Shown here one piece after another: positions 50,044 to 58,187 of a stretch of DNA of 64,000 bases; the first letter of the stretch is position 1, and the number at the start of each line of letters is the position of its first letter. The DNA is from Aliivibrio sp. S4MY1. Lineage in GTDB: Bacteria > Pseudomonadota > Gammaproteobacteria > Enterobacterales > Vibrionaceae. The DNA lies in the NCBI RefSeq assembly GCF_028765545.1, contig NZ_JARACP010000009.1, forward strand, positions 147,573-211,572, in the 5' to 3' direction. Below the pieces are notes generated by a model. It was not told the DNA's origin. It did not search any database and saw only the letters and a list, made by a program, of their open reading frames with translations. The translations under genes were made by a program, and so were the position numbers.

Positions 50044-51262
50044 GCGAACCTCCTTTAAGTGCAGAGACAATCGAAAGATGGTAAATACGCCACAGTGGAT
50101 AAATAAGACAGAGCAATAGTAGCCCAATAACGATCACTATCTGATCAATAAATAAGCCTGAACTAATTAATACTGGAATAATAGGTTCATAGCCCATTTC
50201 TAGCATTGCTTGTGCTGTATCTCCGGTTAAGGTAATAGGGTTAATATACAAATAGCCTAAGATAGGAATGGCAATAATTAAGCCTATAGCAATACCTAAC
50301 AATCCGATAAACAGGGATTCAAGAACTAATAATTTTAATAGCTTTACTCTAACCATTCCTGTCGCTAACATGACGCCAAATTCACGTTGTCTTTCTAAAA
50401 TCATCATTAATAGGGTAGCAAACAGACCAAAGCCAACAATGCCGTATAAGATGTACATCATGATAATGCCACTTACCCGATCAATTTGGATCTGCTGTTC
50501 CATTTCGGGGCTAAGATCATTCCAAGGGCGAACAGCAACGTTTGAGCCATACCCTATCTGTAGATCTTCCACTGTTTGTGACAGTTGTGAAAAATCACGA
50601 GTATGCAGTATCCAAGCGGTGACTTGATCTTCTGTGCTAAATAAACGGGCTGCTTCTTTGATGGGTAAATAGATAAGTTGATTGTTCAATTCTGGCATCG
50701 GAAAGTGCACAATCCCCTTAATGAGATATAGCCCAGCAGCAGTTTGACCTCGATAGCCTTGTCCATAAAGCACAACCTCGTCACCAAGGGTGAGATTAAA
50801 AAATTGGGCAAGCCCTTCTGATATAAGAATGGCTTTGTCGCCTGATGAGAAGTAGCTTCCTTTAACGACTTTATCTGCCAAACCAGAATAAGCAGTTTCT
50901 GGTGTTGGATCAACCCCCACTACCATCACGCCTTTTGATTTATCATTCGCGGCAGCAAGAGAAAAGGTTTCGATACGTGGAAGTGCAAATTCAATATTAG
51001 GCTGTTGCTTGGTTGGTTTGATAAAGTCATCGCTCATTGGCAATAAATCATCAATGCTTTGGCTTTCTTTAAATTCTGGATTTTGCAGTTGAATAAGGCC
51101 CGTAGATAAACGAGCCGCATTCTCGATATTTGCGGTATAACTGCCCTCTTGAATGCTTCGCATTAATAATGAAAGCAACAAGGCCAATGCTAGTGCAGAG
51201 GCCGTTAGCAAGGTTCTTCTTTTTTGTCGCCATAGGTTTCGCCAAGCTAACTTAATGAGCAT
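50033..51262 (-). CDS. FtsX/LolC-type ABC permease (first)
   Basis: 409 aa with the same plan: MLIKLAWRNLWRQKRRTLLTASALALALLLSLL, a periplasmic domain (about 45-265) and three helices with ERQREFGVMLATGMVRV. It is related to, but clearly distinct from, its partner. With the ATPase it would make a 1:1:2 LolCDE-like complex. The LolA-like gene lies 31 bases upstream. Confidence 0.9.
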   Translation of the reverse strand: MLIKLAWRNLWRQKRRTLLTASALALALLLSLLMRSIQEGSYTANIENAARLSTGLIQLQNPEFKESQSIDDLLPMSDDFIKPTKQQPNIEFALPRIETFSLAAANDKSKGVMVVGVDPTPETAYSGLADKVVKGSYFSSGDKAILISEGLAQFFNLTLGDEVVLYGQGYRGQTAAGLYLIKGIVHFPMPELNNQLIYLPIKEAARLFSTEDQVTAWILHTRDFSQLSQTVEDLQIGYGSNVAVRPWNDLSPEMEQQIQIDRVSGIIMMYILYGIVGFGLFATLLMMILERQREFGVMLATGMVRVKLLKLLVLESLFIGLLGIAIGLIIAIPILGYLYINPITLTGDTAQAMLEMGYEPIIPVLISSGLFIDQIVIVIGLLLLCLIYPLWRIYHLSIVSALKGGSHVG

Positions 51263-51293
51263 GTTTACCGCCTAGAAATAAGGAATTAAATGC

Positions 51294-52070
51294 TTAATTA
51301 CGTAATGATTTCATTTGACCTTGTGAGAAAAACTCATCGTTAATAAGAAAATTAAATTGTGCTTTATGAGTAATCATTTCGGTTTTATTACCGGGCTTAT
51401 CGGCAGGAACCATTTCCATTCTTGTTGCTACCATGCGATTGCCCATTTCTTTAATATCATAGGTTGTCATAGTATTGACTAGCTCATCGAACTCATCATA
51501 CGACTCGACTTTGCGTTGTAAGAACGTCTCTTGTGATATCCATAAACGTACTTTACTCCACACCACAGGTGCATCAGGTTTTGCTATTGCATCTATTACC
51601 CATGTCTTGTCACCATCGATCACTTCTTGTTTAACTATTTTGTGATCATAATCCACCACAATAGAAGATTGGTTGATCAAATCATCATTTGTAAAATCTG
51701 AGCCCATCCATGATTGTCCCAACATTGAAGGAGCTATTTTTATCACTCTTTCGATATTTGGTATCCAACTCCACATCTCTTTATCACGCTTAAGAGACGC
51801 GCTGCCGCGATCTTTTGCTGGACCAGTAATCAACACTAAAGATAGATTTTGCCCTTTAGTCCAACTCTTCATACTCATGCTGCGAGTCCAATCAGGACGT
51901 ATGATATTCATAGTTAACTCGGTATAACTTGAATTACCACGCATTTGAGCATCCGACTTTTTAACAATCGTATTTGCACTTAACTCATCTGCTGCAAATA
52001 CGTGACCTACTACGCCGAAAAACGCAAAAAACAGTACTATTTTAATCAATAATTTTATTTTATGTTTCAT
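51294..52070 (-). CDS. LolA-like outer-membrane lipoprotein-sorting protein
   Basis: 258 aa with a signal peptide ending VVGHVFA. The LolA/LolB-like beta-fold includes YTELTMNIIRPDWTRSMSMKSWTKG, ITGPAKDRGSASLKRDKEMWSWIPNIERVIKI and SWMGSDFTNDDLINQ, typical of the outer membrane lipoprotein-sorting family paired with FtsX exporters. It probably carries the lipid or lipoprotein cargo across the periplasm. First gene of the operon. It is not the housekeeping LolA (about 200 aa). Confidence 0.88.
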   Translation of the reverse strand: MKHKIKLLIKIVLFFAFFGVVGHVFAADELSANTIVKKSDAQMRGNSSYTELTMNIIRPDWTRSMSMKSWTKGQNLSLVLITGPAKDRGSASLKRDKEMWSWIPNIERVIKIAPSMLGQSWMGSDFTNDDLINQSSIVVDYDHKIVKQEVIDGDKTWVIDAIAKPDAPVVWSKVRLWISQETFLQRKVESYDEFDELVNTMTTYDIKEMGNRMVATRMEMVPADKPGNKTEMITHKAQFNFLINDEFFSQGQMKSLRN

Positions 52071-52208
52071 ATCACACCCCAGCCATGATGCTTAATTTAT
52101 AAACACATAATAGAATGTTTAGGCTAATATTTTCGTGACCTCTAAGACGAAATTATCTAAATCTTTGTCATAGAAATGTCAAGTTCGCTTCATTGTATTT
52201 ATAACAAA

Positions 52209-52676
52209 TTAAAACCAGCGTTTAACTTGATTCATGTAGCCAACAAACTCATCACCAAAAAGTTTAACCAAGATTTTTTCTTCTGGTTCAATTTGAAAAC
52301 GGTTCATATACGTAACAAAGCCGAGCGCACTCACCAATCCTAGTGGGTGTTGGGTATAAACCACTGAACTGAGTAAAATAAGCAAGAAACCAAGGTACAT
52401 AGGGTTACGTGTATATTGATAAACCCCTGAATTCACAAGCGATGAACTGCTTTCTGGTTTTAATGGGTTTACTGTGGTTTTAGCGTCTCTAAACTCTTTT
52501 ACCCCCCATAACGACACGAACCCGCCAAGTACGATTAAGCTAATAACAAGCACATAAGTTAACCAAGGTAGATAAAACAGATCGAATGGCATTATTTTGT
52601 CAAAAGCAAATACTGTCACCATAAATAACAGCATGACTAACGGCGGTGGGATCCTCAACTCTAATTTTGATAGCAT
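52209..52676 (-). CDS. Isoprenylcysteine carboxyl methyltransferase-like membrane protein
   Basis: 155 aa with four to five membrane helices. The signature QYTRNPMYLGFLLILLSS and a C-terminal PEEKILVKLFGDEFVGYMNQVKRWF match the ICMT/phospholipid N-methyltransferase-like family (SAM-binding RNPxY and E-E motifs). The bacterial substrate is unknown; lipids or small thiols are candidates. It lies just outside the left repeat of the 52.8-56.7 kb island. Confidence 0.82.
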   Translation of the reverse strand: MLSKLELRIPPPLVMLLFMVTVFAFDKIMPFDLFYLPWLTYVLVISLIVLGGFVSLWGVKEFRDAKTTVNPLKPESSSSLVNSGVYQYTRNPMYLGFLLILLSSVVYTQHPLGLVSALGFVTYMNRFQIEPEEKILVKLFGDEFVGYMNQVKRWF

Positions 52677-52825
52677 TTATTCTCCTTAAAAACGTGGTAT
52701 ATTCTTTCCATATATTTATTGTATTAACTTTTAGCAGTCGAGATTTATATGTCATCTGATTTCTACTGATAAATTTAGTGATTAATAATCAACAAGTTAA
52801 CACAAAAGCACTTCAAAACTGTCGC

Positions 52826-52838
52826 AAAAATGACTACA
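52826..52838 (+). repeat. Left copy of 13-bp direct repeat flanking the island
   Basis: AAAAATGACTACA, identical and in the same orientation as 56663-56675. A related TGTGACT follows both copies (22 bases on at the left, 9 at the right). Confidence 0.7.
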
Positions 52839-52868
52839 CCTTGACTTTTTTGTGACTACCGATACAAC

Positions 52869-52899
52869 AAAGCCCCTTCTAGCTAGGGGCTATCTTTTT
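52869..52899 (+). terminator. Terminator-like hairpin at the island's left end
   Basis: AGCCCCT/AGGGGCT stem with a 7-base loop followed by ATCTTTTT. No plus-strand gene lies upstream, so it may be a leftover or may insulate the cassette. Confidence 0.55.
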
Positions 52900-53082
52900 A
52901 AAATTAAGCCGACTCAAACAAAAAATCACCAAGTATACCTAACATCATTCTAAGTCATATCAATGCCAACGGATTTTATCTACTATTTACTGAGGCGATA
53001 TATTCAAATTTTTCTGACGATAATGCTCAAGATATGCCATAATCGAAGGCATTTAGAACTAACATGTAAGTGCGAATTCAAT

Positions 53083-54225
53083 ATGTCTAAAAGCGACTTG
53101 ATGCCTATTCAGGAAAACAATGAAGATATAGAGATTGCTGATGCAATTGAGAGTTGTTGCGATAAGTCTTATGATATGGCTCCTGACACTTCAATTCGAA
53201 TTGCTAAGGAACAATTTAGTATTTTTGAAATAGTTAGGCATATAGAAGGAAAAAGAATTAACCTATCTCCTGACTTTCAGCGATACAATGTATGGAGTGA
53301 TTTCCAGCGTTCAGAATTGATTGAATCAGTTTTAATGGGAATTCCTATTCCTATGCTATATTTATTCGAAAATGAAAAAGGAGAAAAACAAGTCATTGAT
53401 GGAAAACAAAGACTTACAGCTATATATGACTTTATGAAAGACAGTTTCCCGTTATCTAAACTCAGACTACTCACGGAATACAATGGTTTTGCTTTCAGTA
53501 AACTACCATCTATTCTGCAAGCTAGACTAGAAGACTGCCAGCTACATACCTACATTGTGCAACCACCGACGCCAGACGTAATCAAATTTTACATATTTGA
53601 TAGAATAAACCGCGGTGGAACACAACTAAACCAACAGGAGATGAGACATGCTCTACATCAAGGTTTATCAACTAAACTATTATATGATATAGCCAATGAT
53701 GAAAGATTTGCTTATTTTAATATAGCGAAAACAGACTCAAGTCGTATGCAAAAAGAATATATGGCACTACGTTGTGTAACATTTCATCTGTGTGCATTTG
53801 GGTATGTGAATTGTAATGAAGCTCTACAAACAAATGATATCAATGAATTACATTCCATGACAATGAAGTTTTTAAATGGGTGCGATGAATCTTTTGTTGA
53901 ACAGTTATATATACATACTGTTTGGTGCTTATACTATTCTATAATTGTTCTCGGTGAGGATGCGTTTAGATATTCAGGATCCAACAATAGAACAATCATA
54001 TCTCTTTTTGAAATGATTCCATTTATATTAGGAAATTATTTTACAAAAGAAAAAATAGACTTAGGAAATAGAAGTAAAGATTTAGTACATTCTATTATAA
54101 ATAAATACAAGGATTATATTAGAGAAGATAAATCTCTTTCATTGGATTATAAAACCATATCTTCATTGAATAATAGAATTCATTTGGCTAAAGAAATTAT
54201 TGAGGAAATAAGAATTGCTAAATAA
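53083..54225 (+). CDS. DUF262-family protein (ParB/GmrSD-N-like), candidate defence gene A
   Basis: 380 aa from ATG 53083 (MSKSDLMPIQENNED); the frame is open 40 codons further up, but that stretch is basic and Cys-rich and looks untranslated. The DUF262 domain (about 40-230) has SPDFQRYNVWSDFQRSELIESVLMGIPIP and the NTPase-like IDGKQRLTAI motif (Asp106-Arg110, usually DGQQR), then FDRINRGGTQLNQQEMRHAL. The C-terminal 150 residues are helical and unassigned. DUF262 proteins recur in antiphage systems such as GmrSD. Base composition is visibly AT-richer than flanking genes. Overlaps the next gene by 11 bases. Confidence 0.82.
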   Translation: MSKSDLMPIQENNEDIEIADAIESCCDKSYDMAPDTSIRIAKEQFSIFEIVRHIEGKRINLSPDFQRYNVWSDFQRSELIESVLMGIPIPMLYLFENEKGEKQVIDGKQRLTAIYDFMKDSFPLSKLRLLTEYNGFAFSKLPSILQARLEDCQLHTYIVQPPTPDVIKFYIFDRINRGGTQLNQQEMRHALHQGLSTKLLYDIANDERFAYFNIAKTDSSRMQKEYMALRCVTFHLCAFGYVNCNEALQTNDINELHSMTMKFLNGCDESFVEQLYIHTVWCLYYSIIVLGEDAFRYSGSNNRTIISLFEMIPFILGNYFTKEKIDLGNRSKDLVHSIINKYKDYIREDKSLSLDYKTISSLNNRIHLAKEIIEEIRIAK

Positions 54226-55264
54226 AATTGATGCAGTTGGATTTAAAAGTTTAAGTAAGGAATCTTTACCTTTAAAACCTTTAACAATTATCACAGGAGT
54301 TAACTCTTCTGGAAAATCAACATTAATACAATCGATACTTTTAGCTATTCGACATTCTAGTATCGAAAATAAATATAAAATGGAGCCACTAACTAATTAT
54401 CTAGATAGATTTTCTGAAATAAGAAACAAAAATAATAATTCTAGAGAAATTAATATAAGTATTGATTCTGATTATGGAAAATATAATTTAACAATAACTG
54501 CTGATAATATTATTAAATCAGGGGATGGATTATATGGACTTGATCTTCCTGAGAATAATACTGATCCAGAATTATTTTATTTAAATGCAAATAGACAAGG
54601 TCCTGATGACACGTCTACCATAAGCGAAAGTAAGGTTGGTACATCAGCCCAGCATGTCTTTTCATATTTTGAAAAGGTTAAAGACAAAGTTCTATCTGAT
54701 AGTTTATGCCGTTTTAATGAGTCTCCAACTCTAGCCTATCAAGTTGGTAGATGGCTAAGCTTCATTACCGATACAAAAACAGAATTAAAAACTGAAAGCC
54801 AATCATCTTCAAAAGTAAGCGTTTTTTTCGAAGATGATAAACTAGGCCAAGTATCTCCATTTAACTTAGGAGCAGGAATGAGCTATGTTGCTAAAATAAT
54901 TATTTTATGCTTAATAGCAAAGAAAGATGACCTTATAATTATAGAAAACCCTGAGATTCATCTACATCCGAAAGCACAAGCTCAACTTGGAGTATTTTTT
55001 TCATTCATAGCTAAAAATGGAATACAATTATTACTGGAAACACATTGTGAACATCTATTAAACAAAATTAGGCATCAAGTATTTAGGAAAGAGTTAAATA
55101 AAAAAGATGTGGTAGTTTTATATAAATCTGAAGTTTATTCTCCATTTGAAAAATTATACTTAAATGGAAATGGTCATTATGTAGATGAAAATAATACTCT
55201 AACCATTTTTCCAAAAGGTTTCTTTGATGGTACTTTAAATGAACTTATTGAAATAGGGGGGTAA
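54215..55264 (+). CDS. AAA ATPase with DUF3696-like C-terminus, candidate defence gene B
   Basis: 349 aa beginning at a TTG (54215) with GAGGAAA upstream; the reading starts within the last codons of gene A, so translation is coupled. Walker A is GVNSSGKSTLI (about 28-38), then LNANRQGP, a signature-like PFNLGAGMSY, Walker B DDLIIIENPEIHLHP (Glu244, Glu247) and the H-loop-like LLLETHCEHLLN. The tail FPKGFFDGTLNELIEIG is typical of DUF3696. SMC/OLD-like ATPases of this size commonly sense invaders and power an effector. No TOPRIM nuclease domain is present, so the effector should be a partner protein. Confidence 0.85.
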   Translation: MLNKIDAVGFKSLSKESLPLKPLTIITGVNSSGKSTLIQSILLAIRHSSIENKYKMEPLTNYLDRFSEIRNKNNNSREINISIDSDYGKYNLTITADNIIKSGDGLYGLDLPENNTDPELFYLNANRQGPDDTSTISESKVGTSAQHVFSYFEKVKDKVLSDSLCRFNESPTLAYQVGRWLSFITDTKTELKTESQSSSKVSVFFEDDKLGQVSPFNLGAGMSYVAKIIILCLIAKKDDLIIIENPEIHLHPKAQAQLGVFFSFIAKNGIQLLLETHCEHLLNKIRHQVFRKELNKKDVVVLYKSEVYSPFEKLYLNGNGHYVDENNTLTIFPKGFFDGTLNELIEIGG

Positions 55265-55266
55265 TT

Positions 55267-56046
55267 ATGGATAAAGTTACTCTTGATGATAACTTATTTA
55301 TTGAATACTTCCGGTTTAAAAATGGAAAAAGTGAAGACCATGACTTAATATATAAATTACTTTCTAATTTAAAAATGCCATTTGTTAAAGCACCATGCCA
55401 AGCATTTCGGTGTTTTCAAAAACTTAACACCGAAGAAAATGATGAGTATAACCTACATGATTTATTTTCCCCTGCTCTAATGAGCAGTTTTTTATCTGGA
55501 GGATATCCACAAAAAACTATCGAAGAATTAGCTAAAGATTCAAAATATAAGTTAATTTTAACAGCAGATAGCTCAAAAGATAGTTATCCTTATTTAAATA
55601 TAAATAATCCTAATATAGAACTTAATTACTCTAAAACATGTCAAGCGAGCGTGGACAGAGCTGATTTAATAGAGCATCTAAAATCCTTATGTGAAAATGC
55701 TGATAAAGTAACAATCTGTGATAGCTTCTTTTTTTCTGATTGGAATGTTCAAGGTGCTTTAACAACCGAGAAATTGTTTGATGACATACTCCCTAAAAAA
55801 ATACTCACAATTGAGTTTGTAGGTTATGGAACAAAAACTCGTCAAAGGAAACCCTATATTGAAGGTAAACATGTTGAATGGACAATGGAAGGTTATCAAG
55901 GAGAGCGCTACTCACTAAACAGTAATCATGACCGCTATTTTATAATCCATAAACCGAACTCAACGATTGAAGTTATCTTATCAAGTGGTTTCATTTACTT
56001 ATGGAAAAATACTAAAGAAATTACCTGTGTTTTAAGAGCCATTTAA
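55267..56046 (+). CDS. Unrecognised 259-aa protein with PLD-like C-terminal signature, candidate defence gene C
   Basis: The ATG is 2 bases after the stop of gene B, with AGGGGGG as ribosome-binding site. No family is securely recognised. Residues about 140-185 look like an alpha/beta unit (KVTICDSFFFSDWN, KILTIEFVGYG). The C-terminus reads HDRYFIIHKP (221-230) and VILSSGFIYLWKNTKEIT, a pattern seen in PLD-like or MIT-C-type domains, although a full HKD motif is lacking. By position it is the most likely effector or specificity subunit. The gene is AT-rich like its two partners. Confidence 0.7.
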   Translation: MDKVTLDDNLFIEYFRFKNGKSEDHDLIYKLLSNLKMPFVKAPCQAFRCFQKLNTEENDEYNLHDLFSPALMSSFLSGGYPQKTIEELAKDSKYKLILTADSSKDSYPYLNINNPNIELNYSKTCQASVDRADLIEHLKSLCENADKVTICDSFFFSDWNVQGALTTEKLFDDILPKKILTIEFVGYGTKTRQRKPYIEGKHVEWTMEGYQGERYSLNSNHDRYFIIHKPNSTIEVILSSGFIYLWKNTKEITCVLRAI

Positions 56047-56191
56047 TTCTAAAGCGATTTTTTAAATATAACATTCAAGCATCTAACTTTATTCAAGATC
56101 ACCTTAAAGCAGCTAGAAAATTTCTGTGAAGCCTTCGCTTACGTTCCTCGCCGAGGGGGTTACACTCCTCGGCATTTTCGGCTTTGTTCTG
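56047..56191. other. Gap between the cassette and the phage remnant
   Basis: Contains a GCCGAGG/CCTCGGC hairpin (56150-56173) just past the tape-measure remnant stop, probably the old phage intergenic terminator. No gene seen. Confidence 0.5.
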
Positions 56192-56661
56192 TTAATAACT
56201 CATACTCATATTCCCCACATTCAAACTTAAATCAGTGCCCTTCTCGCTCTTTGCCTTATCAATAGTAACTGGTTTATCTGATTTGATAGTAAGTGCTACT
56301 TCTGCTTGGCTTTTCACTGTTTGGTTGGTTAATCGTGCCGCTTTAGACATTGGGATAATGTTGCCTGATAAGCTTTGTTTTGGTTGATTGTGGTATGACG
56401 TTACAATGGTTGATGTTGTCTTTCTGTAGCTGTGATACCTAGCTTGGCGTTCTTATCTTTCACATTACTCAGTTTGGTGCTGAGCTTATCCACCTCTTTC
56501 CGGCATCTTCCACTGAGGCTTTCCAACCATCCGGAATAAGTGCATCTGGCAGCATGCTTATCATGGATTTAATGCCATCCCATACCCAGCCAATCGCCGC
56601 AACCATTAGGCCAATTGGGTTTGCCATGATGACGGCATTTAAGGCAATGAGTGCCACGCTG
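56192..56661 (-). pseudogene. Remnant of a phage tail tape-measure gene (3' end, frameshifted)
   Basis: Reading the minus strand from 56661: SVALIALNAVIMANPIGLMV, then AAIGWVWDGIKSMIS, the hydrophobic tape-measure segment of Mu-like phages, to a stop at 56469. A shift gives VDKLSTKLSNVKDKNAKLGI up to about 56420, and a further shift gives SLSGNIIPMSKAARLTNQTV and an end at 56192 (NVGNMSMSY). At least two frameshifts and loss of the whole 5' part make it non-functional. The coding homology stops within a few bases of the right direct repeat. Confidence 0.78.
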
Positions 56662-56662
56662 A

Positions 56663-56675
56663 AAAAATGACTACA
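56663..56675 (+). repeat. Right copy of 13-bp direct repeat flanking the island
   Basis: AAAAATGACTACA, identical to 52826-52838. It directly abuts the truncated end of the tape-measure remnant and is followed by TTGTGACTC. Confidence 0.7.
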
Positions 56676-56800
56676 TTGTGACTCAAAACAATACCGTTAT
56701 TGGTATTTATATGTTTATATATACGAAAAGCTAATATGCTAAGTCGTTATTTTTAAAGAAAAACCTTTAAAATTAAAAGGTTAGAAAGGAAATGAATATT

Positions 56801-57145
56801 ATGTCATCAGATTTTTATGGCTCTAGTGCCGCTTATGCCCGTCAAGAAAGTGGCTACCGTGAAAAAGCATTAAAACTGTACCCTTGGGTTTGTGGTAACT
56901 GTGCGCGTGAATTTGTTTATTCAAATTTACGTGAGTTAACGGTTCACCATAAAGATCACGACCATACGAATAACCCAAATGATGGCAGTAACTGGGAGCT
57001 TTTGTGCCTTTTCTGTCACGACCATGAGCATTCAAAATACACAGAGCATGATCAATACGGCTCTGAAATTAAAGCTGGCCAAGACGATCACCAAACTGCG
57101 ACACACAACCCATTTGCTGATTTAAAAGCGATGATGAAGAAGTAA
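56801..57145 (+). CDS. yajD: YajD family HNH endonuclease-like protein
   Basis: 114 aa from ATG 56801, placed 10 bases after AAAGGA; the ATG at 56792 is too close to it (1 base). HNH fold with zinc Cys pairs: WVCGNCAREF and LCLFCHDHEHSKY, catalytic HHKDHDHTNNP between them. It matches E. coli YajD closely (ARQESGYREKALKLYPWVCG). Probable metal-dependent nuclease of unknown role. First gene right of the island repeat; it ends in a weak terminator. Confidence 0.92.
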   Translation: MSSDFYGSSAAYARQESGYREKALKLYPWVCGNCAREFVYSNLRELTVHHKDHDHTNNPNDGSNWELLCLFCHDHEHSKYTEHDQYGSEIKAGQDDHQTATHNPFADLKAMMKK

Positions 57146-57166
57146 CTTAATATTCATTTATTCGTC

Positions 57167-57200
57167 AGATGACCTTTCAAACCTCAGAAAGGTCATTATT
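57167..57200 (+). terminator. Probable terminator of yajD
   Basis: ATGACCTTTC/GAAAGGTCAT 10-bp stem with an 8-base loop. The tail TATTATCT is only moderately T-rich. Confidence 0.6.
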
Positions 57201-57234
57201 ATCTCCTTTCTTTTACTAATACCTAAGCCTCATC

Positions 57235-58152
57235 ATGAAAATCCAAAATAGCCCCATAACTCAGCATCAATTTAATGGTGTCGATTTCTATTTGAAGCGC
57301 GATGATAAACTTCATCCTCAATTTTCTGGCAATAAAGCTCGTAAATTTATGGGATTGTTAGACGGTGATTTTCCTGCGATTACCACGATTATTGGTTATG
57401 GTTCACCACAGGCAAACTCTCTCTACTCGTTAGCGGCGTTGGCTCAACTAAAAGGTTGGCAGTTAGATTTTTACGTTGACCATGTTCCTTCATTCTTAAA
57501 AGAATCACCAAAAGGGAACTATCGTGCGGCATTGGATCTTGGCGCAAATATTATCGCGTTAAATGAGACAGATAACGCCAAACTAGATGATGGCAGCACA
57601 CTAGGGAGCTTAGATTACATTCAACAAGTTAGGCAGCCAAACGAGCATGAATTATTTGTGCCTGAAGGCGGCCGTTGTGGTTTGGCTGAAAGCGGCGTAA
57701 AGCAATTGGCAGCAGAGCTTATTGAATGGAAGAAAGAACAGAGATTGACCTCTCTAACCGTGGCTTTACCTTCTGGTACAGGAACAACGGCGCTGTTTCT
57801 TCATAAACATTTAAAAGCCCACGATATAAACGTGATTACCTGTGCCTGTGTTGGCGGAGATGCTTATCTTACCGCACAATTTTTAGAACTTGGGGAAACC
57901 GATCATCCTGAGATTTTAACACCAACGAAAAAACATCATTTTGGAAAGTTATATCGTCACGATTACGAAATGTGGAAGACACTTCTCTTACAAACTGGTG
58001 TTGAGTTTGAGTTACTGTACGACCCTCTAATGTGGCGCTGCTTGAATGATTGGATACCAAATAACGCCAATCAAACGTTAGTTTATATCCATCAAGGTGG
58101 TTTGTTAGGTAACGAAAGTATGTTGCCTCGTTACCAACGAAAATTTGATTAA
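57235..58152 (+). CDS. PLP-dependent ACC deaminase/D-cysteine desulfhydrase family enzyme
   Basis: 305 aa. The N-terminal LKRDDKLHPQFSGNKARKF carries the PLP Lys (Lys34); GYGSPQANSLYSLAAL and the phosphate-binding loop VALPSGTGTTALFLHKH follow. Fold type II. D-cysteine desulfhydrase activity (pyruvate, sulfide and ammonia) is more likely than ACC deaminase in a vibrio, but the sequence cannot decide. The beta-lactamase gene follows 35 bases later. Confidence 0.85.
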   Translation: MKIQNSPITQHQFNGVDFYLKRDDKLHPQFSGNKARKFMGLLDGDFPAITTIIGYGSPQANSLYSLAALAQLKGWQLDFYVDHVPSFLKESPKGNYRAALDLGANIIALNETDNAKLDDGSTLGSLDYIQQVRQPNEHELFVPEGGRCGLAESGVKQLAAELIEWKKEQRLTSLTVALPSGTGTTALFLHKHLKAHDINVITCACVGGDAYLTAQFLELGETDHPEILTPTKKHHFGKLYRHDYEMWKTLLLQTGVEFELLYDPLMWRCLNDWIPNNANQTLVYIHQGGLLGNESMLPRYQRKFD

Positions 58153-58187
58153 TCTATATTTATAAAAGATATTCTTTAGGACTAATA

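Larger units (their letters stand above)
52677..53082. other. Left border of the island
   Basis: 406 bases with the left copy of the 13-bp direct repeat (52826-52838), a second TGTGACTACC at 52851-52860, a terminator-like hairpin (52869-52899) and the presumed promoter of the DUF262 gene. Confidence 0.55.

Noticed and set aside
53083..55264. A GmrSD type IV restriction system
   Set aside because: The DUF262 protein lacks the DUF1524 HNH half that defines GmrD, and no separate GmrD gene is present.
54215..55264. An OLD-family nuclease (Gabija GajA-like) call for the ATPase
   Set aside because: The protein ends about 100 residues after Walker B with a DUF3696-like tail; there is no TOPRIM domain and no UvrD-like helicase partner.
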